A DNA stretch of 64,000 nt. Origin: Lachnospiraceae bacterium KM106-2. GTDB lineage: Bacteria > Bacillota > Clostridia > Lachnospirales > Lachnospiraceae. Positions 18,129 to 27,027 of this stretch are shown piece by piece (positions within the stretch are counted from its first letter, which is position 1; every line of letters starts with the position of its first letter). The position numbers and the translations under genes are program-made. The stretch spans positions 2,363,960-2,427,959 of the forward strand of contig AP018794.1 of assembly GCA_009731425.1 (NCBI GenBank), read 5' to 3'. The notes beneath the pieces were generated by a model. The model was given only the letters and a program-made list of their open reading frames with translations. It did not search any database and was not told where the DNA came from.

Positions 18129-18512
18129 CTAAATCGTTATTTCAATCTGATTTCCTTCCAATCCAACAATGCAGCTTTCATAATAGCCATCGCCGGTCAC
18201 CCTCGGTCCACTTATAACTTCATATCCATCTGTTCTTAACTGCTCTGTAAGGGAATTCACTTTCTCCTTACTCCCTACGCTAAATGCAATATGAATCAAT
18301 CCCGTTCGATTCAGTTCTTTCGCTGAATCTGACATTTGTGGCTTATGCATGATCTCTAATCTTGCACCATCGTCAAATGATAGAAAATAAGATTTAAAAT
18401 CAGTATTCGGATTATGATACCCTTCATTGGCTACTGCTCCAAAATATTTCACAAAAAAATCTCTTGCTTCCGCAAGATGATTTACGTACATCGCAATATG
18501 TTCTATTTTCAT
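18129..18512 (-). CDS. VOC superfamily (glyoxalase/bleomycin-resistance-like) protein
   Basis: A 127-residue protein of two beta-alpha-beta-beta-beta modules. It opens KIEHIAMYVNHLAEARDFF, with a potential metal ligand His4, and has a second module starting HIAFSVGSKEKV. Metal-binding residues at the usual positions (His, Glu in ARLEIMH, His in LIHIAF, Glu in NQIEI) are retained, so a metallo-lyase or dioxygenase-like role is possible. Start at 18512 is set by AAGGAG seven bases upstream; the preceding TTG is not needed. Confidence 0.82.
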   Translation of the reverse strand: MKIEHIAMYVNHLAEARDFFVKYFGAVANEGYHNPNTDFKSYFLSFDDGARLEIMHKPQMSDSAKELNRTGLIHIAFSVGSKEKVNSLTEQLRTDGYEVISGPRVTGDGYYESCIVGLEGNQIEITI

Positions 18513-18703
18513 CAAAATCTCCTTCTACCGGTAATCGCTGATATAAATTAATTATACACAAGATTTTTTATATTACCAGCGAGATAGCCGAAAGTTCTCA
18601 CTGACATAAAGATTAATGCTTATCATCCTCTATGATTTTATGGCCTTATAATAATCGCAATGTAATTAAATAATCTAATATTCTTAAAATCAGGAAGCAA
18701 GCA

Positions 18704-18755
18704 AAAAAAGGCCCCAGATATCACAGTAACCAGGTGATTCCGGGGCCTCTTTTTC
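18704..18755 (-). terminator. Intrinsic terminator of the permease operon
   Basis: GAGGCCCCGGAATCACC...GGGGCC arms with an internal bulge and a T7 tract on - (AAAAAAA at 18704-18709 on +). Confidence 0.8.
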
Positions 18756-18757
18756 AA

Positions 18758-20059
18758 TTAATCTACTTTAGAAAATTCATAACCATGTTTCCGATTATAA
18801 TAAACCATTAAGTAATAGATTGGAATACCAATTACCATTACGCCGATACCAATTAATAATTTCATTCTATCTGCATTATATAGCAGCCATAAACTTACAA
18901 CCGTTGCCACGATAGGGATGATCGGACCAAAGGGTACTTTAAAGTTCGATTCCATATTTCGTTTTCTAAATACTAATATTGATAAGCAAGTTGGAATGTA
19001 TTGTGTAAATCTAGATATTACACTGATTGCTGCAAGTGTTGTAAAACTACCAGAAAGTGCAATTGGAAGAGTTAATATAGTTGTGATTAAAATTGCAATC
19101 CCAGGTGTCTCTCTCTTACTTTGCTTTGCTACAACCTTAGGCAGCATATGTGTTTCCCCTAATGCGGATAAGCCTCGTGGTGCATAAAAAGACTGCGCAA
19201 TGTTAATCCCACCAATAGAAATTAAAGTACCTGCCGTTACGATGGCACTACCTGCAGAACCTAAAAATGTATGTTTCATTGCTTCTACAACTGGCGTCTC
19301 CGTTGTGCCAAGAACATTTCCTAATATTCCGATACTTACTAATTGAATTAAAAAATATGTAACTGATACCACTGCAAATGCTATGATAATTGCTCTTGGT
19401 ATATTCTTCTTTGGATTTTCCATATCTTCTGATGCTGTTGCAATTGCTTCAAATCCAGTAAATGCGTAGAATACTAAAATAGCGGTCTCAGAGAATTTTC
19501 CTACTGTAATTCCAGTATTAAGTCCTGCCGAATAATTTGCACCTTTTAGGAAGAAGATTCCTACTGCAATAAACAAGATCAATGGAATTAGTTTACCCAC
19601 TGTAGCAATGTTATTCAGGTATTTTGTAAAATCAACTCCTATGTAATTAACGATTCCTAAAATGATGAGGATTGCACTAATGATAATATTCTTTGTCATC
19701 CCCGAACCTGCTGCTGGCCAAATAGCAGACAATGCAGTCACAAAACCTACTGCCATGGTAGCCCAGGCAATAATCTGCACAATATATTTCATAACACCAA
19801 CTTCAAAACCTGGTAAATTACCAAAAGCCTCTTTTACATAGACATAAGCAGCACCATTGGATTTAAAATATCCAGCAGCTTCCGCAAAGCAAAGTGCCAT
19901 AGAACCTGCTAATAAGGTAATGAATAGATATACCAACAGACTCTTTGTTCCCATAAGAACGTATGCTTTCCCCGGCATTAAAAAGATACCGGATCCAATG
20001 ATCGAGTTAATTCCTAATAGTACAATACTAAACAAACCAAACTTTTTACTCTTTCCCAT
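18758..20059 (-). CDS. APC family amino-acid permease
   Basis: A 433-residue transporter with 12 membrane helices. The APC signature in helix 1 (GINSIIGSGIFLMPG) and the helix 6 segment TAILVFYAFTGFEAIATASEDMENPKKNIPRA (here 20 residues suffice: FYAFTGFEAIATASEDMENP) are clear. The latter has the unwound substrate-binding region of the LeuT fold. The gene lies 2 bp downstream of a C26-type hydrolase, so the pair may import and process a glutamyl compound or polyamine derivative. The substrate is not shown by sequence. Confidence 0.9.
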   Translation of the reverse strand: MGKSKKFGLFSIVLLGINSIIGSGIFLMPGKAYVLMGTKSLLVYLFITLLAGSMALCFAEAAGYFKSNGAAYVYVKEAFGNLPGFEVGVMKYIVQIIAWATMAVGFVTALSAIWPAAGSGMTKNIIISAILIILGIVNYIGVDFTKYLNNIATVGKLIPLILFIAVGIFFLKGANYSAGLNTGITVGKFSETAILVFYAFTGFEAIATASEDMENPKKNIPRAIIIAFAVVSVTYFLIQLVSIGILGNVLGTTETPVVEAMKHTFLGSAGSAIVTAGTLISIGGINIAQSFYAPRGLSALGETHMLPKVVAKQSKRETPGIAILITTILTLPIALSGSFTTLAAISVISRFTQYIPTCLSILVFRKRNMESNFKVPFGPIIPIVATVVSLWLLYNADRMKLLIGIGVMVIGIPIYYLMVYYNRKHGYEFSKVD

Positions 20060-20061
20060 CT

Positions 20062-20799
20062 TTATTGAATTCCCCTTTCAACCTTTTCTACAAAATGTTT
20101 AAATAGACCGATCATTTCTTTATCTCCATGAGATGCCATCATTTCAGGATGCCATTGTACTGCTGTCACAAAGCTTCCTTCTGTACTCTCGATGCCCTCT
20201 ATTACACCATCTGAAGCTCTAGCAGTAATTCGTAACCCTGCTCCTAATTGCTTCACTGACTGGTGATGAAAACTATTTACTAATACTTCCTCGGCAAGAC
20301 ATTCTCCAAGAAAACTGTCTTTTTCAATCTTTATCCTATGAGTTCCATATTGTCTTGGGGATGACTGGCTGTGTTTCATGCTTCCTTGTACCTGTCTATT
20401 AATATCTTGATAAAGACTTCCGCCCAAAGCAACATTAACGGCCTGAATGCCTTTACAGATTCCAAGGATCGGCTTTCCTAGTTTTCTTGCGATCTTAATG
20501 GTCTTCATATAAAATTGATCTACTTTCGGATAAACAAAACCTTGTTCCCACATTGGCTCTTCTCCATACAACTGCGTGGTAATATCATAGCCACCTGAAA
20601 GAACGATTGCATCAACTCTTTCAAGCTGAGCTCTGATTGCCTCATCCTCTTCTTGTACGGTAAGGACAACTGGTACTGCCCCTGCTAAGCTGATACTTTC
20701 TCCATAATCACGATTTACATAGTCCCTCTCAAGTCCCGGGAACATCCCCCCTTCCATAATTAATAAATTTCCTACTATTCCTATTACTATTTTATTCAT
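20062..20799 (-). CDS. Gamma-glutamyl-gamma-aminobutyrate hydrolase-like class I glutamine amidotransferase
   Basis: A 245-residue peptidase C26/PuuD-like enzyme. The nucleophile is Cys115 in ILGICKGIQAVNVALGG, with the catalytic His and Glu in VQWHPEM (about 221-223). The N-terminal IVIGIVGNLLI and VDAIVLSGGYDI are the usual glycine-rich strands. PuuD frees GABA from gamma-Glu-GABA in putrescine breakdown; other members cleave folate polyglutamate or related bonds. Its tight coupling to an amino-acid permease fits catabolism of an imported gamma-glutamyl substrate, which is inference. Confidence 0.88.
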   Translation of the reverse strand: MNKIVIGIVGNLLIMEGGMFPGLERDYVNRDYGESISLAGAVPVVLTVQEEDEAIRAQLERVDAIVLSGGYDITTQLYGEEPMWEQGFVYPKVDQFYMKTIKIARKLGKPILGICKGIQAVNVALGGSLYQDINRQVQGSMKHSQSSPRQYGTHRIKIEKDSFLGECLAEEVLVNSFHHQSVKQLGAGLRITARASDGVIEGIESTEGSFVTAVQWHPEMMASHGDKEMIGLFKHFVEKVERGIQ

Positions 20800-20926
20800 C
20801 TCTCTAGTCTACCTTTCTTAAAATTGTTAGATATGTAATAAGATGTTTTATATCCTACTAATTTGATAAGGATAATATGTTTATATTATTATAGTTATCT
20901 TCCCTCATTCTGTCAACCCAATAACT

Positions 20927-21405
20927 CTACAAAATGGATATAAGAATTGCTCCACATAAACAGCAAACTGGTATTCCAATCAGGAATCCGATCATTCCTC
21001 CCTTAATGTCCCTCCATACATTAGAGGAATACTCTTTGTCCATATCTTCTGTTCCAGGCAATCTAACCTTTTTCCAATGTGCAAAGATACCGATATCTAG
21101 AACAATGGCATCAAATAGATTTCCAGCTGACCATAAAAATATAACTGTATAATAGTCCTTCTCTAAAACTTCTTGCACCTGCAAGATAGACTTCCTACGA
21201 TACAGAATACCACCTTTGCAATAATCATAGATATTGTATGCTTTTTTCCTGCTTTCTTGCTATAACCTGAGTTTTTTTCAAGAAATCGCTTTTGAACTTC
21301 TGGCGCGTACTCTTGCAGTCATACCTCTTTATTATGTATTGTAGAACCAACAACACAAATACCGTAAATCAAACATAAAATTACACATTCAATTGCTAAT
21401 ACCAT
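20927..21405 (-). pseudogene. Broken small membrane protein gene (nonsense plus frameshift)
   Basis: An ATG at 21405 with GGTGAG upstream opens a membrane segment (MVLAIECVILCLIYGICVVG) that runs to a TGA after HNKEV. The frame then continues as LQEYAPEVQKRFLEKNSGY and a second membrane segment. Near 21190 the frame must shift to enter the intact 85-codon stretch ending at 20927, which contains LWSAGNLFDAIVLD, KKVRLPGTEDMDKEY and a final helix. Together the parts give one recognisable clostridial membrane protein of unknown function with a conserved GTEDM-KEY motif. Two lesions make it a pseudogene unless they are sequencing errors. Confidence 0.7.
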
Positions 21406-21520
21406 AATTTTCTCACCTACTATCCTCATATTAGTAACTAGTTAATTTTTACATTTTTAGTTTACTTCTCTGATTCCTCCATATCAATATTCAGATTTCA
21501 TTTCGTACTAGAATTAAGAA

Positions 21521-21562
21521 AAGGGTATCACCGTCAAACAATTTTCTAACGGTGATACCCTT
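21521..21562. terminator. Intrinsic-terminator-like hairpin
   Basis: AAGGGTATCACCGT / ACGGTGATACCCTT, 14-bp perfect stem with a 14-base loop. It lies between two decayed genes and ended the one at 21587-21919 on -. Confidence 0.6.
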
Positions 21563-21586
21563 ACTAAATAATATTTGCTTTATCTC

Positions 21587-21919
21587 TTAAACCGTCTCTC
21601 CTCGTACAATATGAGTGCAATCACTATAATAATTTCCTCTTGCTGAAATATGCAGATCTGATTCTACTCAATTTCCCTTACTATCCGTTCAATAATAACC
21701 ATTTTCATTTGTCTGATATCCAACGGCTGCATTCCATGCTAACGAAGCAACTGAAGAACAATAATGATTCATAATACTGTAGTAACTATTATTATTTAGT
21801 GCCTCGACCATCTTCTCAAATTCAGCTTGCGTTATAGCAACCTGATAGATTTCATGGGGATATTGATCATACTGGTATCTTTGATCACAATTGCCACAAC
21901 TGCTGTCTTCATAACCTTT
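21587..21919 (-). pseudogene. Decayed gene of unknown family
   Basis: A single - frame of 110 codons carries protein-like sequence: KGYEDSSCGNCDQRYQYDQY, ITQAEFEKMVEALNN, MNHYCSSVASLAWNAAVGY and SDLHISARGNYYSDCTHIVR. It is broken by two in-frame TGA codons (after GYY and after KGN) and has no start. The continuity over 110 codons and the terminator right behind it argue for a former gene. Tyr, Asn and Cys content suggest a secreted protein. I cannot name a family. Confidence 0.5.
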
Positions 21920-21965
21920 CTACACTACTATTTCACCATAATTCTCAGTGAAAAATTTTTATTAA

Positions 21966-22002
21966 AAAACACATCGCTTTTATTACTAAAAACAATGTGT
22001 TT
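21966..22002 (-). terminator. Intrinsic terminator of the NifX-like gene
   Basis: AAACACAT / ATGTGTTT stem with an A+T-rich loop, followed on - by TTTTAATAAAAATTTTT. Confidence 0.55.
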
Positions 22003-22023
22003 ATGTATTTACTATTTTATTTA

Positions 22024-22359
22024 TTAGTCGTGATTACAAACAACCGTATCTCCATCTTTCAGTTCTCCACGAAGGAAAGCTTCTACTGATGCATCTGCGT
22101 CTCCAGTTACTGCACCAAACACTCTAGCTCCTGTCTCTTGAACAGCACCTTTCGCGCCACTACAGATTTCATTACAGATCAATACTTCACAAGAATGTTG
22201 TGTTAAGAAATCAACTACCATGCCACGGCCTTTTCCAACACTTTCTAAAACTTCTGTACGAGTGATCATTCCATTCTCTACTTCGTATACTTTAAACTCT
22301 TTTGTATCTCCTACATGCTTAAAAATATTACCATTGTCAAAACTTACTGCAATCTTCAT
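22024..22359 (-). CDS. NifB/NifX dinitrogenase cofactor-type family protein
   Basis: A 111-residue single-domain protein of the Nitro_FeMo-Co family. It opens MKIAVSFDNGNIFKHVGDTKEF and contains VLICNEICSGAKGAVQETGA and the C-terminal VVCNHD. In nitrogen fixers this domain carries FeMo-co precursors; stand-alone copies in non-fixing anaerobes are thought to bind Fe-S or Mo-containing cofactors. No nif genes are near. The start at 22359 is supported by TTTGGAGG, and an ATG 18 bases earlier has no site. Confidence 0.85.
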   Translation of the reverse strand: MKIAVSFDNGNIFKHVGDTKEFKVYEVENGMITRTEVLESVGKGRGMVVDFLTQHSCEVLICNEICSGAKGAVQETGARVFGAVTGDADASVEAFLRGELKDGDTVVCNHD

Positions 22360-22424
22360 AATGTCCTCCAAATCCATACTATGCTACCATAATATATCAT
22401 TTTTTGACGTTTGTCTATGATACC

Positions 22425-22769
22425 TTAATCTTCATATCGATCTCCGCTATTCTCTTTATTTAACGTTCCATCCATTTCAATCATCATAAATTTAGTCAAT
22501 TCTTTTACTACCGGTCTATGTTTCGTCCCTCTTGGTACAATAATAAACTCTCCTTCATTAACTCTAGTAAGTCCCTCTTCTGTCTCTAATTCAAAACTGC
22601 CTTCAATCACAAAAAACATCTCATCAGAATGTTCATGCACATGAAAATCCAAAGTCCGATTCGCAACATTTACGACACTAATCACATTCCCATTCAATCT
22701 TGCGACCTTTTGATAGACGTATAACTGTTCTACCGCATTTACTTCCTTTAATAGATTAATCTTCTTCAT
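22425..22769 (-). CDS. Cupin-domain protein
   Basis: A 114-residue single cupin barrel. The first motif is VHEHSDEMFFVIEGSFELE, with His-x-His and Glu ligands, and the second is VPRGTKHRPVV. Such small cupins bind a divalent metal and act as isomerases, oxygenases or sensors. The start at 22769 follows GGAGGAG. It is read in the same direction as the small membrane protein upstream, 53 bp away. Substrate unknown. Confidence 0.85.
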   Translation of the reverse strand: MKKINLLKEVNAVEQLYVYQKVARLNGNVISVVNVANRTLDFHVHEHSDEMFFVIEGSFELETEEGLTRVNEGEFIIVPRGTKHRPVVKELTKFMMIEMDGTLNKENSGDRYED

Positions 22770-22822
22770 CGTGACTCCTCCTCTGATCCTTTGACCTTTC
22801 TCACTTTGAAACGATAAAACCA

Positions 22823-23110
22823 TTATTTAAATCTCTTTTGTATTTTAACAAGACAGCTGGATGAAATTGCAATTACAGCCGCTAATATTAGGACGATATC
22901 ACGGCTCCCCCTCGCTGCTATTGCGCAGCAAAGAATGCCGCATGCCATAAATAATATTATCTTTCCTAATGCTTTTCCATACCCAACTTTATCTGTTGTA
23001 CTTTCATATACCTTACCATGAATTCCTGCTGTATTTCCTTTTAATAAAGAGATTGCAATAATATAGGATATAATACTTACAAAGAACATCATAATACGAA
23101 AACCGATCAT
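22823..23110 (-). CDS. Small membrane protein, hypothetical
   Basis: A 95-residue protein with three predicted helices (about 4-23, 48-65 and 69-87) separated by a polar loop rich in Thr, Lys and Gly. A cytoplasmic tail KIQKRFK ends it. AAAGGAG precedes the ATG at normal spacing. I do not recognise a family. It may be co-transcribed with the cupin gene. Confidence 0.6.
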   Translation of the reverse strand: MIGFRIMMFFVSIISYIIAISLLKGNTAGIHGKVYESTTDKVGYGKALGKIILFMACGILCCAIAARGSRDIVLILAAVIAISSSCLVKIQKRFK

Positions 23111-23162
23111 GGTTCCAATGCTCCTTTCTAAAAAGCGAAGCAGTCTGATTCAACAATTAATT

Positions 23163-23900
23163 CTACAAGGTATTCTCTTTATGATTCTTTACTTGATAAT
23201 CAATCCCTGCTTTTCTAGCCTGACTGCAAAGCTGCCTCACATTTAATTGATATTTCTTTCCATCCTTTATAAAATGAGTTCCACATTGTCGAAATTGAAA
23301 ACTTGTTTCGGTCGCAACACACTGTTGTCGAATCGAAAGCACCCAGTCATAAGAAAGCGGTCTTGCATTATAGTCTGATTCTCCTCCAACGACCACAAGC
23401 TCTACATCATCTAAATACTGCTCGATCTGAATGCCCTCCAGCAGTGGCTGACAGATTACATTCTTATGTTTGATCGGCAATGCTTGAAATATGGCTAACC
23501 GATCATCAGCTCTGTCTTGATTCTCAATCGTGCAACCTACCGTAACATTATCATATCCATCGCCCCAGTCGTTAGGAATGCACTCCATAAATCGTTCGAT
23601 TCTCTTCGTCAGAAAGATAAAATGAAGATCACTTCGTTCTTTGATCATCTTCCAGCACTCTTCACGCCATTCATCCGCATCTGCCAATAAAAAGTCAGAA
23701 GTAAAACATAGATAAACGACCTGTCCTGATTTCATTTTATATTCTCCCTTTTTATTACAATCGATAGGTGCGCTAAATTTATCGGTCTTTCGAATCTCAT
23801 TTGTATCAATTCCTCTTTTATGATCCCCTTTATGAATATAACAGTATTTACAACCTTCGCTATATCTGTGACAGCCATGCCACGGATTCCACATCGCCAT
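23163..23900 (-). CDS. DUF5131 (phage Gp37/Gp68) family protein
   Basis: A 245-residue protein with the family's opening WNPWHGCHRYSEGCKYCY. Its three Cys (C-x7-C-x2-C) resemble an Fe-S or radical-SAM-like cluster site. Later conserved blocks are FLLADADEWREECW, FIFLTKRIERF, VTVGCTIENQ and VVVGGESDYNARPL. The family is found in phages and bacterial chromosomes. A radical-SAM relationship is suggested by fold but no reaction is known. No other phage genes are nearby. Confidence 0.82.
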   Translation of the reverse strand: MAMWNPWHGCHRYSEGCKYCYIHKGDHKRGIDTNEIRKTDKFSAPIDCNKKGEYKMKSGQVVYLCFTSDFLLADADEWREECWKMIKERSDLHFIFLTKRIERFMECIPNDWGDGYDNVTVGCTIENQDRADDRLAIFQALPIKHKNVICQPLLEGIQIEQYLDDVELVVVGGESDYNARPLSYDWVLSIRQQCVATETSFQFRQCGTHFIKDGKKYQLNVRQLCSQARKAGIDYQVKNHKENTL

Positions 23901-23920
23901 GAACTTCTTTCTCCTCTCTC

Positions 23921-24400
23921 TTAGTTAATCCATGGAATACAACGATTAACTCTTTTACAATACTGTACATACTCCTCACCATAGAGTTTCGTTAACCATT
24001 TTTCTTCCGTACATTTCATCAGTACTGTTAAACCACACCAATATACAACTGGTAGAACTAATAGCCATGTATTGGTTGCACAGAGCAAAGATCCCGTACA
24101 GGCAAACAGGAACGCAGAATACAAGGGATTCCGCACATAGGCATAGATTCCTGTTGTAACAAGCTTATTTTCTTTGATATTCTTATCGATCTTAGCACCG
24201 ATTGCCGCAGCCACCCAAAGACCTACGCCAAATAAGATGAAAACTCCACCAACAATTCGAAACAAGATCGATATTTCTCCAACTTGTCCACTCATTAAAG
24301 TTCTAGCTTCCACTAACCAAATTGCAAGAACCGTTAAACCGATGATGACAACTCCATAAAATGGCCCCACTCCATATAAAGGCAAATGTTTCTTTTTCAT
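23921..24400 (-). CDS. Isoprenylcysteine carboxyl methyltransferase (ICMT)-like membrane protein
   Basis: A 159-residue protein with four or five membrane helices. The family motif TTGIYAYVRNPLYSAFLF, followed near the C-terminus by EEKWLTKLYGEEYVQYCKRVNR, marks the ICMT/phospholipid-methyltransferase (PEMT) group. Bacterial members lack prenylated proteins as substrates and probably methylate lipids or small molecules. It sits 10 bp downstream of the condensation-domain gene, so the two may act together on a lipid-like product. Confidence 0.85.
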   Translation of the reverse strand: MKKKHLPLYGVGPFYGVVIIGLTVLAIWLVEARTLMSGQVGEISILFRIVGGVFILFGVGLWVAAAIGAKIDKNIKENKLVTTGIYAYVRNPLYSAFLFACTGSLLCATNTWLLVLPVVYWCGLTVLMKCTEEKWLTKLYGEEYVQYCKRVNRCIPWIN

Positions 24401-24410
24401 ATGTACTCTC

Positions 24411-25670
24411 CTATCTTTGTCCTAATTTCTCTAATAATAACGCTACTTTTTCTTTCGAGATCAACTTTTCATAATAACTACTGCATAATTGCATCTGTTC
24501 ATTTACTGTCAATACTCCAACTGTCTGCATTGCGGCAGGCGATGCTGGCGGAATAAAGGTTGCTCTTCTGATATTAGGATTCGTAATGCATCCTAGGTTG
24601 GTAATACTAATTCCATTTCTTTTTTGGTAGCCAAAAAGATTCGCGCCCACAAAGCTTGCTGCTTTACTTGAAAAGTTACCTAGTGTTGCAATGGCTACTG
24701 CATCAATTAAACTAGGTTCCATCGTTAGATAACACGCAAGAACAAGCATGAGTTTTTTATTGTCTTCCCGACTTCTTTTTACTTGTTTATGTACGTCTCT
24801 TGCTAATTGGTAAACATCTTTTGTGTTTATTTTTCTCATGATCCCCATGGCACTAGCATAATTGCCACAAGCCCCTTGCTGATAGCATTTGACCTTATTG
24901 CGGATATCTGCTGCAATGATTATTTTTTTCGTACCCGTAGTAAGGTATGTTTTTGCCATCAAGAGATCATTTAGTGTTATCTGATTCTCTTTACAAATAG
25001 CCTTCATCGATTCCAACATCGGCGGATCAATGGCTTTCACTTGATAAGAGACTGGATTCTCCTTTGCAAATTGATCAGAGAACTTCACATATTCCTCATA
25101 AGTAACCGATGTCTTCTCTTTTCTCCATTTACGATTCAGATTTCTTACTAATAGCTTGCTTACCATCGGTAGATCGCTATGAACCGGAAGATCTGTTATA
25201 TCACGGATCAACTGCTCTGGTGCTTTTGCAGGCGGAATCTGCTTCACATAAAGCTGAACAAATTCATTTACTAGTTCTAACAGGCATCTTCCATCTCCAA
25301 GTAAATGATGGGCGATAAATAGTATCTTCATATTACCTTCCATTGGATAGACCCATACTTTCAGCAGACCGTTCTCCAATACGTTCCACTCTTTAAGCCC
25401 TAATTTCTCATAGTCCTCCCACATGGAAGATAAGGTGTTTTTCTCACTTAGTTCGATCTTTGATCTCTCTTCGATTTGATAATAAAGATTGTTATGCTTA
25501 TCAGATTGGATCACACTTCTTAAGAATGGATGAACCTTAGCCATACGATCTAAACTCTCCTCAATTCCCTCCATCTTAGCGACTGCCTTGATATCTGCCA
25601 AAATACCAAAATACATATTAGGACACATAAAATGTGCTCGTTCTGATCGAATCCATTGTTTCTCCATCAT
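24411..25670 (-). CDS. Stand-alone condensation-domain-like acyltransferase
   Basis: A 419-residue protein of the chloramphenicol-acetyltransferase/condensation superfamily. The catalytic motif HHLLGDG (about residues 121-127) matches HHxxxDG of condensation domains and PapA/alcohol acyltransferases. A C-terminal block NFSSKAASFVGANLFGYQ leads into a channel-loop-like strand. There is no adenylation or carrier domain nearby, so it likely transfers an acyl group from CoA or a free carrier to an alcohol or amine. Two tandem ATGs (25670 and 25667) follow GAGAGGGG; either could be used. It is linked to an ICMT-like gene. Confidence 0.8.
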   Translation of the reverse strand: MMEKQWIRSERAHFMCPNMYFGILADIKAVAKMEGIEESLDRMAKVHPFLRSVIQSDKHNNLYYQIEERSKIELSEKNTLSSMWEDYEKLGLKEWNVLENGLLKVWVYPMEGNMKILFIAHHLLGDGRCLLELVNEFVQLYVKQIPPAKAPEQLIRDITDLPVHSDLPMVSKLLVRNLNRKWRKEKTSVTYEEYVKFSDQFAKENPVSYQVKAIDPPMLESMKAICKENQITLNDLLMAKTYLTTGTKKIIIAADIRNKVKCYQQGACGNYASAMGIMRKINTKDVYQLARDVHKQVKRSREDNKKLMLVLACYLTMEPSLIDAVAIATLGNFSSKAASFVGANLFGYQKRNGISITNLGCITNPNIRRATFIPPASPAAMQTVGVLTVNEQMQLCSSYYEKLISKEKVALLLEKLGQR

Positions 25671-25700
25671 ACCCCTCTCTTCTCTTAATAATCGTTGCAA

Positions 25701-26042
25701 CTATTGATCAATTCGCTTTCCACCGAAACAATGAATAGTCCGAGTTCCCGCTTTCACTCTCCCGTGATGAGGTGTTCCCTTTGGTACAAACACTTCCTCT
25801 CCCGGTTTCAGAACATGTTCCACCCCATTAAAGATTTCAACATATTCCCCTTCTACACAAACCGTATACTCATCAAACTCATGAATCTGCTCCTTGGAAT
25901 CCCGATCTGCATAACTTGTCCAAAACGCCATCTGGCTTCCGTCATTTCCCTCAAAATAATAACCATCGATGTCCTTTGTATTTTGCTGACTTGCATTAAT
26001 ATGATTGCGTTCACTTCTCATAAACTTTGGAAACTCCTTCAT
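25701..26042 (-). CDS. Cupin-domain protein
   Basis: A 113-residue single cupin. Metal-binding motif 1 reads KEQIHEFDEYTVCVEGEY, with one His and Glu but lacking the His-x-His pair, and motif 2 reads VPKGTPHHGRVKAGTRTIH. It ends with GGKRI. The weaker first motif sets it apart from the cupin at 22425. It lies between an aldo/keto reductase and the condensation-domain gene, all read leftward with short gaps. Confidence 0.8.
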   Translation of the reverse strand: MKEFPKFMRSERNHINASQQNTKDIDGYYFEGNDGSQMAFWTSYADRDSKEQIHEFDEYTVCVEGEYVEIFNGVEHVLKPGEEVFVPKGTPHHGRVKAGTRTIHCFGGKRIDQ

Positions 26043-26095
26043 GATTCTCTCCTCCTATCCCTTAATCTCTATGATAAAATACTTCCAATGAAGAA

Positions 26096-26896
26096 TTAAT
26101 ACCATCCAAATAAACTTCTGCCTTCCTCTAGCTGCAAGATTTGATCTCGATCCTCGTTACTCAATTTAAAATCAAAGCTATCCATATTTTCCTGCATTCT
26201 CTCTTTATGAGAGGACTTAGGTATTACTGCAATTTCATTGTTTACCAGATAGTTAAGAGCGATTTGTCCAATGGATTTGCCATATTTCTCTCCAATATCC
26301 TTTAGTATCTGATTATGAAAGAAATCCTTTTTCCCTTGTGCGAATGGGCTCCATGCTTGCATTTTCGTTCCATGTTCCTCCATCACCGCTTTTAATTCTA
26401 ATTGCTGATAAAAGACATGTGATTCCACTTGATTGATTACAGGAATGATCTCACAATGTTTAATAAAATCCAAGTATTGAGAAGCATTAAAATTTGAGAT
26501 TCCAATCGCTCTAAGCTTTCCTTCTTGATAGGCTTCTTTTAATGCCTCATACATTTCTAGCGATTCCTTATATGGTTCATGGATCAGCATTAGATCAACA
26601 TAATCTAATTGTAAGTTTTGTAAGGATCTCTCAATGTCTGCCTTCGCCTTTTCATAACTATTACTTGGAGTATAAAGCTTTGTCGTAATGAATAACTCGC
26701 TTCTGCTGATTCCACTTTTTTGAATTCCTTTCCCCACCGCTAGCTCATTCTCATACATTTGTGCCGTATCGATCAGACGGTAACCTGTATCAATCGCGTC
26801 AGCCACACTTTGCTCGCAAAGTTCTCCTCGAAGAGCCCATGTTCCAAATCCGATCATCGGCATCTTTAGTCCGTTATTTAAGTTTAAATACTTCAT
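26096..26896 (-). CDS. Aldo/keto reductase
   Basis: A 266-residue NADPH-dependent reductase of the AKR5-like prokaryotic group. The catalytic tetrad is visible: Asp in GYRLIDTAQMYENE (with Tyr), Lys in FITTKLY, and His in LMLIHEPY. The cofactor region AVIPKSSHKERMQEN and the end SLFGWY are typical. It would reduce a 2,5-diketogluconate-like sugar or small aldehyde. It may be the first gene of the leftward group that includes the cupin, condensation and ICMT-like genes. Confidence 0.9.
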   Translation of the reverse strand: MKYLNLNNGLKMPMIGFGTWALRGELCEQSVADAIDTGYRLIDTAQMYENELAVGKGIQKSGISRSELFITTKLYTPSNSYEKAKADIERSLQNLQLDYVDLMLIHEPYKESLEMYEALKEAYQEGKLRAIGISNFNASQYLDFIKHCEIIPVINQVESHVFYQQLELKAVMEEHGTKMQAWSPFAQGKKDFFHNQILKDIGEKYGKSIGQIALNYLVNNEIAVIPKSSHKERMQENMDSFDFKLSNEDRDQILQLEEGRSLFGWY

Positions 26897-26990
26897 CTTG
26901 TTCTCCTATCTTCTCTTAAATTCATCGTCTAACAATCACTTTGTTTTTATAGTAACCCTTCCACCTATATCTAAGTCAAGTACTTTTCAT

Positions 26991-27021
26991 AAAAAATGGC
27001 CAGGATCTCGGATCCTAGCCT
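26991..27021 (-). terminator. Intrinsic terminator of the flavin-protein gene
   Basis: GGCTAGGATC-CGA-GATCCTGGCC stem on -, followed by ATTTTTT. Confidence 0.85.
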
Positions 27022-27027
27022 TTATTA

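Noticed and set aside
21587..21919. TGA codons as selenocysteine or recoded sites
   Set aside because: There is no start codon and no clear selenocysteine-insertion hairpin after the TGAs. Simple decay explains them better.
21827..22027. 66-codon hydrophobic frame on +
   Set aside because: It overlaps the decayed - strand gene and a terminator, and its Leu/Ile/Phe content comes from A/T-rich DNA. No ribosome binding site.
23163..23900. DUF5131 gene as sign of a prophage
   Set aside because: No capsid, terminase, integrase or other phage gene is near; the family is also chromosomal.
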